Shown here piece after piece: positions 44,430 through 53,430 of a stretch of 64,000 nt of DNA. Where the stretch lies: the NCBI GenBank assembly GCA_903832285.1, contig CAILAY010000172.1:1-64000 (forward strand). The letters run 5' to 3'. Under the pieces are notes generated by a model, which worked only from the letters and a program-made list of their open reading frames with translations, had not been told where the DNA came from and did not search any database. The translations under genes and the position numbers were made by a program. Positions within the stretch are counted from its first letter, which is position 1; the number at the start of each line of letters is the position of its first letter. This DNA is from an uncultured beta proteobacterium (GTDB lineage Bacteria > Pseudomonadota > Gammaproteobacteria > Burkholderiales > Burkholderiaceae_C).

Positions 44430-45671
44430 ATGCCACGCTCCTTTTATCTTGTGATATGGGTCCAGTTTATTGCCGCGCTAGCGGACAACGCCTTGCTCAT
44501 TGTGACGATCGCGCGTCTGGTGGAAATCGATGCAGCGCTGTGGCTCATTCCCTTGCTCAAGCTCGGCTTTACTCTGAGCTACGTGTTTCTTGCCCCGTTG
44601 GTGGGCCCACTTGCAGATTCCTGGCCCAAGGGCCGCATCATGTTTCTGGCCAACAGCCTGAAAGCCTGCGCCGTGATTGCACTGCTGGTGGGCGCTGATC
44701 CCGTCCTGGTGATGGCAATAGCGGGTTTGGGTGCTGCCATTTATGGGCCGGCAAAATATGGCCTCATCACCGAACTGTTGCCCGCGCAACTATTGGTGCG
44801 TGCCAATGGATTCATCGAAGCAAGTACGGTGTGCGCCGTGATACTGGGTACGGTCGCGGGCGGAGCATTGATCAGCCCAGCCCTGCGACATGACGCCTGG
44901 CCGCTGAGCGGCTCCGCTCTCACCGGAACGATGACCACGCTGGTGCCTGCCATGCTGGTCTTGCTGGCGCTATACGCGCTGGCGGCCCTGCTCAATACGG
45001 CCATTCCCGATAGCGGCGCGCGCTACCCTCAGCACAGCGCTCGCTTCAAACCCATGGTGCTGCGTTTCTTCGCTGAAAACCGCTTGCTCTGGCAGGACCC
45101 GCTGGGTCGTGTTTCCATGGCCGTGACCACGCTGCTTTGGGGTATGGGTGCGGCGCTGCAGTTGATTGTGCTGCGCTGGGCCCAGCAGTGCCTGGGGCTG
45201 CGCCTGGAACAGGCGGCCTATCTGCAGGGTGTGACGGCGCTCGGCGTGATCGCAGGCGCCGTACTGGCAAGCCGCTACGTCAGCCTTGACGCTGCGACGC
45301 GGGTGCTCCCGCTGGGCGTGTTCATGGGCCTCCTGGTGCCTTGCATGGTGTGGGTACAGTCGCCACTGTTGGCAGGCTGCCTGTTGATGATTTTCGGCGC
45401 GATCGCGGGCTTTTTTGTGGTACCCATGAACGCGCTTCTGCAGCATCGCGGACACCAGTTGCTGACCGCCGGGCGATCCATCGCAGTGCAAGGTTTCAAC
45501 GAGAACGCCGGCATGTTGCTGATGCTCGCGCTCTACGCGGGCGCCACCGCCATGGACGTTTCGCTGGAGCGGTTGCTGTGGTGTTTCGGCTTGGCTGTTG
45601 CCAGCGCCATGGTCGTCATTCTGTGGCACCAGCGGCAACAAACAAGAGCGGCCGGGCGAAGCCTGGTCTGA
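44430..45671 (+). CDS. lplT: Lysophospholipid transporter LplT-like (MFS)
   Basis: A 413-residue major-facilitator protein with about twelve membrane segments. Family features are YLVIWVQFIAALADNALLI at the start, YVFLAPLVGPLADSWPKGR between helices 2 and 3, AIYGPAKYGLITELLP and GFNENAGMLLMLALY. LplT moves lysophospholipids across the inner membrane for re-acylation. E. coli lplT sits with aas; here it follows ugd by 6 bp. Moving or recycling lipids during membrane remodelling is the likely role. Confidence 0.88.
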   Translation: MPRSFYLVIWVQFIAALADNALLIVTIARLVEIDAALWLIPLLKLGFTLSYVFLAPLVGPLADSWPKGRIMFLANSLKACAVIALLVGADPVLVMAIAGLGAAIYGPAKYGLITELLPAQLLVRANGFIEASTVCAVILGTVAGGALISPALRHDAWPLSGSALTGTMTTLVPAMLVLLALYALAALLNTAIPDSGARYPQHSARFKPMVLRFFAENRLLWQDPLGRVSMAVTTLLWGMGAALQLIVLRWAQQCLGLRLEQAAYLQGVTALGVIAGAVLASRYVSLDAATRVLPLGVFMGLLVPCMVWVQSPLLAGCLLMIFGAIAGFFVVPMNALLQHRGHQLLTAGRSIAVQGFNENAGMLLMLALYAGATAMDVSLERLLWCFGLAVASAMVVILWHQRQQTRAAGRSLV

Positions 45672-45680
45672 TACCAAAGA

Positions 45681-45698
45681 CTGTCGCACAACTGTCAC
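45681..45698 (+). promoter_or_regulatory. Candidate Pho box upstream of glycosyltransferase gene
   Basis: CTGTCGC-ACAA-CTGTCAC, both repeats identical to those before ugd. The spacing to a -10 is less clear; CATTTT lies 11 bp downstream. It sits in the 93-bp gap after the LplT-like gene. Confidence 0.65.
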
Positions 45699-45764
45699 CG
45701 AACCATCATCATTTTGCTATTTTCCGTGGCTATTCTCAGCGCTGTGAAAAACACTCAGGACATC

Positions 45765-46994
45765 ATGGTCGAATCGTTTTCAACCCCGGCACAAAGTCTG
45801 CGCGTGGCACTGGTCACTGAAACCTTTGCCCCCGAAGTCAACGGCGTCGCCATGACGTTGGGCCGCGTCGTGAGCGGCCTGTTGCAGCGTGGTCACGAGG
45901 TCCAGGTGGTACGACCCAAGCAGGCACGAGAGGGCAGCAGCGCACCGCGCGAAGGCCTGGATGAAGTTCTGTCCAAGGGCGTCCCGATTCCAAATTACCC
46001 TGATCTCCATTTCGGACTTCCCTTTGGCAACCGTCTGCTCAAACTGTGGCAGCAAAGGCGGCCCGACATCGTGCATGTCGCCACCGAAGGGCCGCTGGGT
46101 TGGTCCGCCGTGACGGCGGCGCGCAAGCTGCGCCTGCCGGTGACCAGTTCCTTTCACACCAACTTCGATAACTACGCACAGCACTATGGCATCGGGCTTA
46201 TCAGGGCGCCGATCGAAGCTTATCTGCGTAAATTGCACAACCGCACTCTCGCGACCATGGTTCCAACCCAGACGCTGATGCAGCAACTGCAGGCCCGCGG
46301 TTACCGCAACCTCACACTGATGTCACGGGGCGTAGCGATCGAACAATTCCGACCGCTTGCACGCTCCGACGCGCTGCGCGAACGATGGGGCGCGGCACCT
46401 GACGACTTGGTGTTGCTGTATGTGGGCCGCTTGGCCAAGGAAAAGAATCTTGGCACGGTGCTGACCGCGTGCGCTGCCGTGCAGGCGCGGCTGCCGCGCG
46501 CAAGAATGGTCTTCGTGGGCGACGGACCTTTGCGAAAAGCGTTGCAGGAGGCCTGCCCACAAGCCGTCTTTTGTGGGGTGCAGGGAGGCGAAGAACTGGC
46601 AGCCCACTACGCATCGGGCGATCTGTTCCTGTTCCCCAGCGTCACTGAGACCTACGGCAACGTCGTTCCCGAGGCCCTGGCCAGCGGACTGGCTGTTCTC
46701 TCCTATGCGCACGCGGCAGCGGCCAACCTGATTCGGGACGGACACAACGGGGCGCTGGTGACGTTTGGGGACGAGCCGGGTTTTGTCAACGCCGCGGTCG
46801 CACTGGCCAGCGACCCGCAGAAAATACAGGCGCTGCGAAGCCAGGCCGCGGCCAGCGTCTCTCACTTGGGTTGGGCTACGGTTTTCGACCATTTTGTTCT
46901 CACACTGCGCACCGCGATCGCGGGTCACAACGCCGATCTGGCCGGGACGGAAGGTGTCGTGCAATCCGCGGTCGTCATCCCACCCAGCGCATGA
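45765..46994 (+). CDS. GT4-family glycosyltransferase (candidate diacylglycerol glycosyltransferase)
   Basis: A 409-residue GT-B enzyme. The N-terminal half has VALVTETFAPEVNGVAMTLGR (acceptor domain) and DIVHVATEGPLGWSAV; the C-terminal half has LLYVGRLAKEKNL, VFVGDGPLRKAL and the nucleotide-sugar motif FLFPSVTETYGNVVPEALASG. It resembles SqdX/MgtA-type enzymes that glycosylate diacylglycerol or phosphatidyl lipids. Start MVESF at 45765 has an AGGA site; the frame extends further upstream. With ugd and a phospholipase C nearby, a Pho-induced glucuronosyl- or glucosyl-diacylglycerol synthase is the best guess. It overlaps the psd gene tail to tail by 20 bp. Confidence 0.88.
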   Translation: MVESFSTPAQSLRVALVTETFAPEVNGVAMTLGRVVSGLLQRGHEVQVVRPKQAREGSSAPREGLDEVLSKGVPIPNYPDLHFGLPFGNRLLKLWQQRRPDIVHVATEGPLGWSAVTAARKLRLPVTSSFHTNFDNYAQHYGIGLIRAPIEAYLRKLHNRTLATMVPTQTLMQQLQARGYRNLTLMSRGVAIEQFRPLARSDALRERWGAAPDDLVLLYVGRLAKEKNLGTVLTACAAVQARLPRARMVFVGDGPLRKALQEACPQAVFCGVQGGEELAAHYASGDLFLFPSVTETYGNVVPEALASGLAVLSYAHAAAANLIRDGHNGALVTFGDEPGFVNAAVALASDPQKIQALRSQAAASVSHLGWATVFDHFVLTLRTAIAGHNADLAGTEGVVQSAVVIPPSA

Positions 46995-47856
46995 GGGGTC
47001 GTCCCATGCGTATTCCCGCGCCCTCGCTCACCTGCGCGCACAGCTCGAAGCCCTTGGGTGCCAGTACGATGATGGTCGAACCGTGTTGAAACCATCCCAT
47101 CTCCTGACCCTTGACGAAGGGCGTGTCGCAGGCGACGACCTTGGGACCGCGGTATTTCAGATGCAGCAGCACGTCCAGAAAGTGCAGCCGGATGCTGGCC
47201 ACCAAAATGGCGGCCACCGGTACGAGGGCGATGCGTTGTCCGCTACATCGACCCAGTCCGCTCAGGCGCAGCTTGAGGAAGACCCTCTCGTTTTTACAAA
47301 ACAGTTTTTCAACCCGGCGCAGGGCGATCGGATTCACGTTCCAGGTGTCGCCCGAAAAATACCTCATCTGCTCAACGGTGCCATCCTGCGGCGCATGAAA
47401 GTGGTGGTACATGGCCGCGGTCAATCGCAGCGTCACGAATTGGCCGTCGCACCAGTTCTGCAGGTCGGCCTCGTCGCCCAGCAAATCTGCCAGCGTGTAG
47501 GGAAAGCCCTTGGCCTGAAATACCCGCGTGCCCTCGATCCGACCGCAGGCGCCGACGATGGCGTCGCAGGGACTGGCCAGCACCTCGGGGTCCAGGTCCA
47601 ACGGGCGCATACCCTCCTTCAATTCACGCGTGAAGCAATCGTGCATGCTGGTGAAGTGGTCCTTGCGCGCTTCGCTCAGATCCAGGTCCGAAAAGAATTT
47701 CCAGATGGCGATCGACGCCCTGCTCACCAAAGGCTGCTCGATCTTGCTGAACCAGGCCATGAACTGGGTCAGCCAACGACGTGGCAATCGATTGGTCAAC
47801 AGAAAGTTCAAGTCTTCCTGGCGCAACAACTTGTGCAGGGTATCGCGAATGCTCAT
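46975..47856 (-). CDS. psd: Phosphatidylserine decarboxylase
   Basis: Makes phosphatidylethanolamine from phosphatidylserine. The 293-residue proenzyme has the PSD features VTLRLTAAMYHHFHAPQDG (catalytic His), FSGDTWNVNP and the self-cleavage site EMGWFQHGSTIIVL, where HGST stands for the LGST of E. coli; the Ser becomes the pyruvoyl group. It lies convergent with the glycosyltransferase and divergent from the aminotransferase gene by 44 bp. It is longer at its N-terminus than short archaeal forms. Confidence 0.9.
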   Translation of the reverse strand: MSIRDTLHKLLRQEDLNFLLTNRLPRRWLTQFMAWFSKIEQPLVSRASIAIWKFFSDLDLSEARKDHFTSMHDCFTRELKEGMRPLDLDPEVLASPCDAIVGACGRIEGTRVFQAKGFPYTLADLLGDEADLQNWCDGQFVTLRLTAAMYHHFHAPQDGTVEQMRYFSGDTWNVNPIALRRVEKLFCKNERVFLKLRLSGLGRCSGQRIALVPVAAILVASIRLHFLDVLLHLKYRGPKVVACDTPFVKGQEMGWFQHGSTIIVLAPKGFELCAQVSEGAGIRMGRPLMRWVG

Positions 47857-47900
47857 GGAGTTCGATCAGGTCTCAGATTTCAATTGAAAGGAATGCGCTT

Positions 47901-49559
47901 GTGAATCAACCGCTCAATACTTTGGCGCTTTACGGTGCGGCCAGCGTCGCAGCCCTCTACGCCGCGGCGCGCCTCAAGTCCAGGCTGCAGCTTTCTCTGG
48001 CCAAACATCGCTCGCTCGCCGGGCATCCGCGCATGGCGCGACGCATCGCTGCGCTGCTTCCCGGCTACAGCTACAGCGAACAGGACGCCTTTGGGATCGA
48101 CGGCGCGCCGCTTGCGGTGGCGGCACAGCGCCGGATGGCATTCGCCCAACTGAGCGCGCGGTACCGTGAGCGCTTTGCGAAAAGTCTGCAGCAGACGCGC
48201 GATGTCGAGGAGGGTCTTTCCGACCTGCAATTCACCAGCGCCTATCGGGTTCCGTTTCAGTTCCGTGAACTCGCCAGCGCCGCTCTGAAAACCGGAACTT
48301 TCATGAGCGCCAGCGCGGGCGTGACGCTGACCGATCTTGATGGAAACGTCTTCTACGACCTCACCGGCTCTTACGGCGTGAACCTGCTGGGCAACGATTT
48401 CTACAAGGACTGTATTGCCCGCGGCAGCGCCTTGGTGAGCGATCTGGGCCCGGTGCTGGGCTCCTATCACCCGGTCGTTGCCGACAATGTGGCGCGCCTC
48501 AGGCAGGTATCTGGCATGGACGAAATCTCGTTTCACATGTCCGGCACCGAAGCCGTGATGCAGGCCGTGCGGCTGGCGCGCTATCACAGCAAGAAATCCC
48601 ATCTGCTGCGGTTTTGTGGTGCGTACCACGGGTGGTGGGGCGACGTTCAGCCGGGAATCGGCAACCCACAGACGGCGCGCGACACTTACACGCTCAAGGA
48701 CATGGACACCAACACCTTGCGCGTGCTGCGCCAACGCAACGACATCGCCTGCGTGCTGGTGAATCCGCTGCAGGCCTTGCACCCCAACGTCGGCGCGCCG
48801 GGCGATGCTTCGCTGCTGGACAGTTCGCGCAAGGCGCACTTCGACCGCGCGGCCTACACGCTGTGGTTGCAGGAGTTGAGAACGATCTGCACCGAAAAAA
48901 ACATCGCACTGATTTTTGATGAGGTCTTCGTGGGTTTTCGTCTGGCGAGCGGCGGAGCGCAGGCCTATTTCGGCGTTCAGGCCGACCTGGTCACCTATGG
49001 AAAGACGCTGGGCGGCGGACTGCCCGTGGGTGTGGTCTGCGGCAAGCGACAGTGGATGAAACGCTTTCGCGAAAATGCGCCGGCCGACATCTGCTTTGCA
49101 CGCGGAACTTTTAACGCCCATCCCTACGTCATGGGATGCATGAACGTGTTTCTGCAGAGTTTGCAGACCGCTCCCATCCAGGCGCTGTATCAGGATCTGG
49201 ACGAGACCTGGAACCGGCGCGCGAACGCACTCAACCTGCGCCTGCAAGAGGCCGGCCTGCCGGTACAGGTGGCCAACCTGTCGTCGATCTGGACCGTGCT
49301 CTACACCCAGCCCGGTTGCTTCAACTGGCTGTTTCAGCATTACCTGCGACTCGAGGGCGTGGCGTTGAGTTGGGTCGGCACCGGGCGTCTGGTATTCAGT
49401 CTGAACTATTCGGAACAGGACTTTGAAGCGGTCTCCGATGGCTTCGTGCGCGCTGGCGTCGCCATGAAGGCCGACGGCTGGTGGTGGAGTGCACCGGCAC
49501 TGACCAACAAGGCGATCAAACGCAGGCTGCTGCGCGAGATGCTGGCTCAGCTGTTCTGA
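47901..49559 (+). CDS. Class III PLP-dependent aminotransferase (glutamate-1-semialdehyde aminomutase-like) with N-terminal extension
   Basis: A 552-residue PLP enzyme. The first 110 residues (a possible membrane segment ALYGAASVAALYAAARL, then a charged helical stretch) are not part of the usual 430-residue aminotransferase. The core has MSGTEAVMQAVRLAR, FCGAYHGWWG, the cofactor Asp in IFDEVFVGFR and Lys in VTYGKTLGGGLP. The GTG start has AAAGGA eight bases upstream. It is divergent from psd. Similar cores occur in glutamate-semialdehyde aminomutases and in amino-sugar or amino-alcohol pathways; the substrate here is unknown. Confidence 0.85.
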   Translation: MNQPLNTLALYGAASVAALYAAARLKSRLQLSLAKHRSLAGHPRMARRIAALLPGYSYSEQDAFGIDGAPLAVAAQRRMAFAQLSARYRERFAKSLQQTRDVEEGLSDLQFTSAYRVPFQFRELASAALKTGTFMSASAGVTLTDLDGNVFYDLTGSYGVNLLGNDFYKDCIARGSALVSDLGPVLGSYHPVVADNVARLRQVSGMDEISFHMSGTEAVMQAVRLARYHSKKSHLLRFCGAYHGWWGDVQPGIGNPQTARDTYTLKDMDTNTLRVLRQRNDIACVLVNPLQALHPNVGAPGDASLLDSSRKAHFDRAAYTLWLQELRTICTEKNIALIFDEVFVGFRLASGGAQAYFGVQADLVTYGKTLGGGLPVGVVCGKRQWMKRFRENAPADICFARGTFNAHPYVMGCMNVFLQSLQTAPIQALYQDLDETWNRRANALNLRLQEAGLPVQVANLSSIWTVLYTQPGCFNWLFQHYLRLEGVALSWVGTGRLVFSLNYSEQDFEAVSDGFVRAGVAMKADGWWWSAPALTNKAIKRRLLREMLAQLF

Positions 49560-49582
49560 CCGCGCCAGCAGTTCTGCAGCCC

Positions 49583-50191
49583 TCACGCAGGGCTTTTGCC
49601 AGGCGCAGGTTCAATCCACTCGCCACGCGCGAGGGCGAAGGGCGCCTTGTAGTAAAGCGAGATGTCATGAAAGGGATCGGTCAGGATCTTGGTCATCCAT
49701 ACCAGACCGGACTGCACATCACGCAGGAAGAAGAGATGCACCGTGCGAAACAGCAGGCCACCCACGCCCACGGCCAGCCACAGCATTCCTGTGTGGTGCC
49801 AGTAGCCCGCAAAATCGTGCGCCGGTTCAAACAACCCCAGCAAGGTCGGGTCGAGTAACAGCCACAGGGGCGAGGCAACCCAGATCGCCATCAGCACGAT
49901 CTTGCGGCGCAGGTTGTAGCCCACCTTGACATCTTCCTTGTACTCATGCGTCGCCTGGTTGGCCACGTCGTAACCCCTGGGCTCGAAAAAGAAATGTCCG
50001 GCCTGACGCGTCGACATGGAAACCAGCCAGGCGATCAGCGCGGCGCTGGCGGGATCCCTGAATACCAGCACATAGGCGCAAAGAAAACTGACGGCGCTGA
50101 TCAGGTGCAGCGACTGATTGATGCGGCTATGGTGGTAGTAGCGGTGGTCGTCCCACCTTTGGACTTTGAGTTGCTCGAAAAATTCAGACAT
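49583..50191 (-). CDS. Mpo1-like (DUF962-type) membrane protein, copy 2
   Basis: A 202-residue paralogue of the protein at 37853, easily aligned by eye along its whole length: WDDHRYYH-SRINQSLHL, RQ-GH-FFEPR-YD, EYKE or DYKE and the RTVHLFFLR region near the C-terminus are shared. About four membrane helices. No accessory genes follow; it stands alone, convergent with the aminotransferase gene. Its promoter region is nearly a copy of the other's: Pho box, 10 bp, TACATT. Duplicate copies under one control suggest a real role in phosphate starvation. Confidence 0.7.
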   Translation of the reverse strand: MSEFFEQLKVQRWDDHRYYHHSRINQSLHLISAVSFLCAYVLVFRDPASAALIAWLVSMSTRQAGHFFFEPRGYDVANQATHEYKEDVKVGYNLRRKIVLMAIWVASPLWLLLDPTLLGLFEPAHDFAGYWHHTGMLWLAVGVGGLLFRTVHLFFLRDVQSGLVWMTKILTDPFHDISLYYKAPFALARGEWIEPAPGKSPA

Positions 50192-50212
50192 TTGTGTTTC
50201 CTTTTGCCGGGG

Positions 50213-50246
50213 AATGTAGCGAGCCGCCGTGACGAAATGGTGACAG
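50213..50246 (-). promoter_or_regulatory. Candidate Pho box with -10 element, Mpo1-like copy 2
   Basis: Read on the minus strand: CTGTCAC-CATT-TCGTCAC (50246-50229), 10 bp, then TACATT (50218-50213). The first repeat is a perfect match. The predicted start is about 20 bases before the ATG at 50191. Confidence 0.7.
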
Positions 50247-50343
50247 CCGCAATGACTTTAAGGTGAAAAATTGCGCGGCAGCGTCACGAAAGTGAAATCC
50301 TCATCCTTGAGAATTTCGACCATTCCATCGACCCGGATTTTGA

Positions 50344-50577
50344 ATGTACAAATACGAAAATAGCGTTGTCTCGGAAACCGGATTGCGCTACACATCAAAG
50401 GAACGCGGCTCCCCTTTTCAGGGCATGGGAGGAGGAGGTGAGACCCTGAGCTGTGTCAAATGTGGACGTCACCGGCCACGACGCAGCGGTGTTTTCAAGC
50501 GGTATTTGACAGCCTTGATGTTTTTCTGCCTTGACTGCAAACCGGTCGTGGCAAAGCAGCACTCCGTCGACCTGTAG
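50344..50577 (+). CDS. Small zinc-ribbon-like protein
   Basis: A 77-residue basic protein with two Cys pairs, SCVKCGRHRPRR and FFCLDCKP, spaced like a zinc ribbon. No strong ribosome site precedes the ATG, but the Cys pattern is too regular to be chance. It could be an RNA- or DNA-binding protein. It lies just upstream of the phnC promoter and in the same direction, but 72 bp separate them. Function unknown. Confidence 0.6.
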   Translation: MYKYENSVVSETGLRYTSKERGSPFQGMGGGGETLSCVKCGRHRPRRSGVFKRYLTALMFFCLDCKPVVAKQHSVDL

Positions 50578-50592
50578 CGACTTGAACGCCAA

Positions 50593-50626
50593 CCGACATC
50601 GATTCGTCACATTGCGCGTCTAAAGT
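50593..50626 (+). promoter_or_regulatory. Candidate Pho box with -10 element upstream of phnC
   Basis: CCGACAT-CGAT-TCGTCAC (50593-50610), 10 bp, then TAAAGT (50621-50626). The box is weaker than others, but the spacing is identical and the gene is a classic Pho member. AGGAA follows as the ribosome site before the ATG at 50650. Confidence 0.55.
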
Positions 50627-50649
50627 CCGCGCAAACATCAGGAATCGCC

Positions 50650-51513
50650 ATGATCCCAGCCATTCGCATCCACGCGCTTGACAAGACATTCCCCGGGGGC
50701 CGCCATGCCCTGAAAGACGTTCATCTGGACATTCGCATTGGCGAGATGGTGGCGCTGATTGGCGCCTCCGGCTCCGGAAAATCGACATTGCTGCGCCACA
50801 TCGCGGGCCTCGTGGCCGCAGACCGGACGTCCCAGGGACTGGTGCAAATCCATGGCAAAAACATTCAGCACGGCGGCAGGATTGCCGCCGACATCCGAAA
50901 GTCGCGCTCTGGCGTGGGCTTTGTGTTCCAGCAATTCAACCTGGTGGAGCGCTTGCCCGTAATCGTCAATGTGCTCGCAGGTACGCTGCACCGCGTGCCA
51001 CTTTGGCGTAGCCTGCTGCGCTGGTTCACGCGCGCTGAAATTGCCGGTGGCGTGGAGGCGTTGCGCCGCGTGGGTATCGCAGACTGCTGGGCCCAGCGGG
51101 CCGGCACCTTGTCAGGCGGTCAACAGCAGCGCGCCGCCATTGCACGCGCTCTGGTCCAAGGTGCCAAGGTCATCCTGGCGGATGAACCGATTGCCTCGCT
51201 CGACCCCGAGTCCTCGCGTAATGTCATGGACATTCTGGCGCGCGTGAACCGCGAAGACGCGTGCACCGTGGTGGTCTCACTGCACCAGGTGAATGTCGCA
51301 ATCAAGTACTGTCCCCGCACCATCGCGCTGCATCAGGGACGGGTGGTCTATGACGGCGCCTCTGCGGCGCTCACGCCGGCGTTACTGCGTGAACTCTATG
51401 GCGCCGAGGCCGACGACATCTTGTCGCTGGGCGATCACATCACCTCGTTGCAGGATGCGCCACGCCCCGCACGTGTGGCCCCCTGGCGTGCCCCGTTGGC
51501 GCAAGCGGCGTGA
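50650..51513 (+). CDS. phnC: Phosphonate ABC importer ATP-binding protein PhnC
   Basis: ATPase of the phosphonate importer, 287 residues. Walker [13 protein letters not shown], the signature [15 protein letters not shown], Walker [16 protein letters not shown] and the His loop VSLHQVNVA are present. [19 protein letters not shown] at the N-terminus is typical of PhnC. It is followed by phnD after 60 bp. The family separates from PstB by the start and the VNVA loop. Confidence 0.93.
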   Translation: MIPAIRIHALDKTFPGGRHALKDVHLDIRIGEMVALIGASGSGKSTLLRHIAGLVAADRTSQGLVQIHGKNIQHGGRIAADIRKSRSGVGFVFQQFNLVERLPVIVNVLAGTLHRVPLWRSLLRWFTRAEIAGGVEALRRVGIADCWAQRAGTLSGGQQQRAAIARALVQGAKVILADEPIASLDPESSRNVMDILARVNREDACTVVVSLHQVNVAIKYCPRTIALHQGRVVYDGASAALTPALLRELYGAEADDILSLGDHITSLQDAPRPARVAPWRAPLAQAA

Positions 51514-51573
51514 GCATTTTCGCGCCAGTTCGCCCACCGATCTCCCCAACCTCAAACCCAAGGAAATAGCAGC

Positions 51574-52554
51574 ATGAGAAAGATACTTTTTGGCCTTATC
51601 GCCAGCCTGGCTTTCAACCTCGCACCGGCCAGTGCAGAAGAACTCAAGGAAATCAACTTCGGCATCATTTCCACCGACTCGTCGAGTTCACTCAAGAAAA
51701 ACTGGGAAGCGTTTCTGGGCGACATGGAGAAATCCGTGGGCGTCAAGATCAAACCCTTCTTCGCAACCGACTATGCCGGCATCATTGAAGGCATGCGCTT
51801 CAACAAGGTTCAGGTCGCCTACTACGGCAACAAGTCGGCGATGGAAGCGGTGGATCGCGCAGAAGGCGAGATCTTTGCCAAGGTTATTGGCGTAGACGGC
51901 TCCGAAGGCTACAACTCGCTGCTGATCACACACAAGGACTCACCCTACAAGACCTTGGCCGATGTTATCAAGCACAGCAAGGAGATCAACTTCGGCATTG
52001 GCGACCCCAACTCCACCTCCGGCTTCCTAGTGCCTAGCTACTACGTATTTGCCAAGAACAACGTCAACCCAAAGACCGATTTCAAGACCATTCGCGGTGC
52101 CAACCACGGCGCCAACTTCATGGCAGCGGCCATGAAGCAGGTCGACGTTGCCACCTTCAATACGGCAGACTATGAAAAGATGGAGCAGACCCAGCCCGCG
52201 CTGGTGAAAGAGATCCGCATTATCTGGAAGTCGCCGCTGATTCCAGCCGATCCCTTTGTTTGGCGCAAGGATTTGTCGGCAGACTTGAAAGTCAAGGTCA
52301 AGAACTTCTTGATTGGCTACGGTAAGGGTGTGAACGGGGCCGAACAAAAGGAAAAAATCCGCCTGCTACCCGCGGGCGGATTTGCTGCATCGAACGACGA
52401 CCAATTGGTTCCGGTGCGTCAGTTGGCTTTGTTTTCTACGCGCATCAAACTGGAAGGCGATGAGCATCTCGATGCGGGTGAAAAGAAGGCGAAGATTGCC
52501 GACATCGACCACAAACTTGACGCCCTGAATCAAAAGCTCGCGCTGCTCAAGTAA
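51574..52554 (+). CDS. phnD: Phosphonate-binding protein PhnD
   Basis: Periplasmic phosphonate-binding protein, 326 residues, with a signal peptide cleaved near ASA-EEL. Conserved segments include [53 protein letters not shown] (the binding Ser/Thr loop) and [24 protein letters not shown]. It feeds the PhnC/PhnE importer and is likely the most abundant product of the operon. Substrates in the family are alkylphosphonates and aminoethylphosphonate. Confidence 0.95.
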   Translation: MRKILFGLIASLAFNLAPASAEELKEINFGIISTDSSSSLKKNWEAFLGDMEKSVGVKIKPFFATDYAGIIEGMRFNKVQVAYYGNKSAMEAVDRAEGEIFAKVIGVDGSEGYNSLLITHKDSPYKTLADVIKHSKEINFGIGDPNSTSGFLVPSYYVFAKNNVNPKTDFKTIRGANHGANFMAAAMKQVDVATFNTADYEKMEQTQPALVKEIRIIWKSPLIPADPFVWRKDLSADLKVKVKNFLIGYGKGVNGAEQKEKIRLLPAGGFAASNDDQLVPVRQLALFSTRIKLEGDEHLDAGEKKAKIADIDHKLDALNQKLALLK

Positions 52555-52579
52555 TTCGTTCGGCCCGGGCGCTACCAGA

Positions 52580-53419
52580 GTGAATCAAACGACGACGCCA
52601 ACCCCGCTCCACCCCGACGTGGCGACGCCTGCAAACGAGGCGGCGTTGCAGCACCCGCTGTTGCAACGCACATCGCCCGCCGCGCTCGCGCTATGGGGTC
52701 TGATGCTGGCCGCCCTGGTCGGCTCCTGGAAGGGAGCCGACATTCGGCCCGGCGCCTTGATCTCGGACGCCGGCAACATGGCCTCGTACGCCAGCAGTTT
52801 CTTTCCGCCCAACTTTGCTGACTGGCGGGTCTATCTGCAGGAAATGCTGGTCACTCTGGAGATTGCGCTATGGGGCACCGTGTTGGCCGTCATCTGTGCT
52901 GTGCCGCTGGGCCTGCTTTCGTCGGCGAATATCGCGCCCGCCTGGATCTATCAGCCGGTGCGCCGGGTGATGGACGCAGCGCGCGCCATCAACGAGATGG
53001 TGTTTGCCATGCTTTTTATCGTGGCCGTTGGTCTGGGACCTTTCGCCGGGGTGTTGGCATTGTGGGTCCACACCACAGGCGTGCTGGCCAAGCTCTTTTC
53101 GGAAGCGGTGGAATCGATTGACCCGCAGCCGGTCGAAGGTATACGCGCCACCGGTGCGCACGCCCTGGAAGAGATTGTCTACGGCATCATTCCCCAGGTG
53201 CTGCCGCTGTGGATTTCCTACTCGTTGTACCGTTTTGAATCCAACGTGCGTTCAGCCTCGGTGGTAGGGATGGTCGGTGCAGGCGGCATTGGCGTGGTGC
53301 TGTGGGAAATCATCCGTGGCTTTCAATACGCTGAAACTTGCGCCGTGATGATCGTCATTGTCCTGACTGTGACCGTGATCGATGTCATTTCAGCGCGCGT
53401 GCGCAAGTCGGTGATCTAG
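52580..53419 (+). CDS. phnE: Phosphonate ABC importer permease PhnE
   Basis: Inner-membrane permease, 279 residues from a GTG start 25 bp after phnD. An N-terminal cytoplasmic stretch precedes six hydrophobic segments; the ATPase-contact loop is [25 protein letters not shown], and [16 protein letters not shown] is characteristic of PhnE. It is the last gene of phnCDE and is convergent with phnN. Confidence 0.93.
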   Translation: MNQTTTPTPLHPDVATPANEAALQHPLLQRTSPAALALWGLMLAALVGSWKGADIRPGALISDAGNMASYASSFFPPNFADWRVYLQEMLVTLEIALWGTVLAVICAVPLGLLSSANIAPAWIYQPVRRVMDAARAINEMVFAMLFIVAVGLGPFAGVLALWVHTTGVLAKLFSEAVESIDPQPVEGIRATGAHALEEIVYGIIPQVLPLWISYSLYRFESNVRSASVVGMVGAGGIGVVLWEIIRGFQYAETCAVMIVIVLTVTVIDVISARVRKSVI

Positions 53420-53430
53420 CAGCGCCTTCT

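Noticed and set aside
47880-49586. Long open frame (568 codons) antisense to the aminotransferase gene
   Set aside because: Mirror of a high-GC coding frame: low-complexity His/Arg/Gln composition and no motif. The same applies to long antisense frames at 746-2080, 4366-5514, 18741-20078 and 59155-60492.
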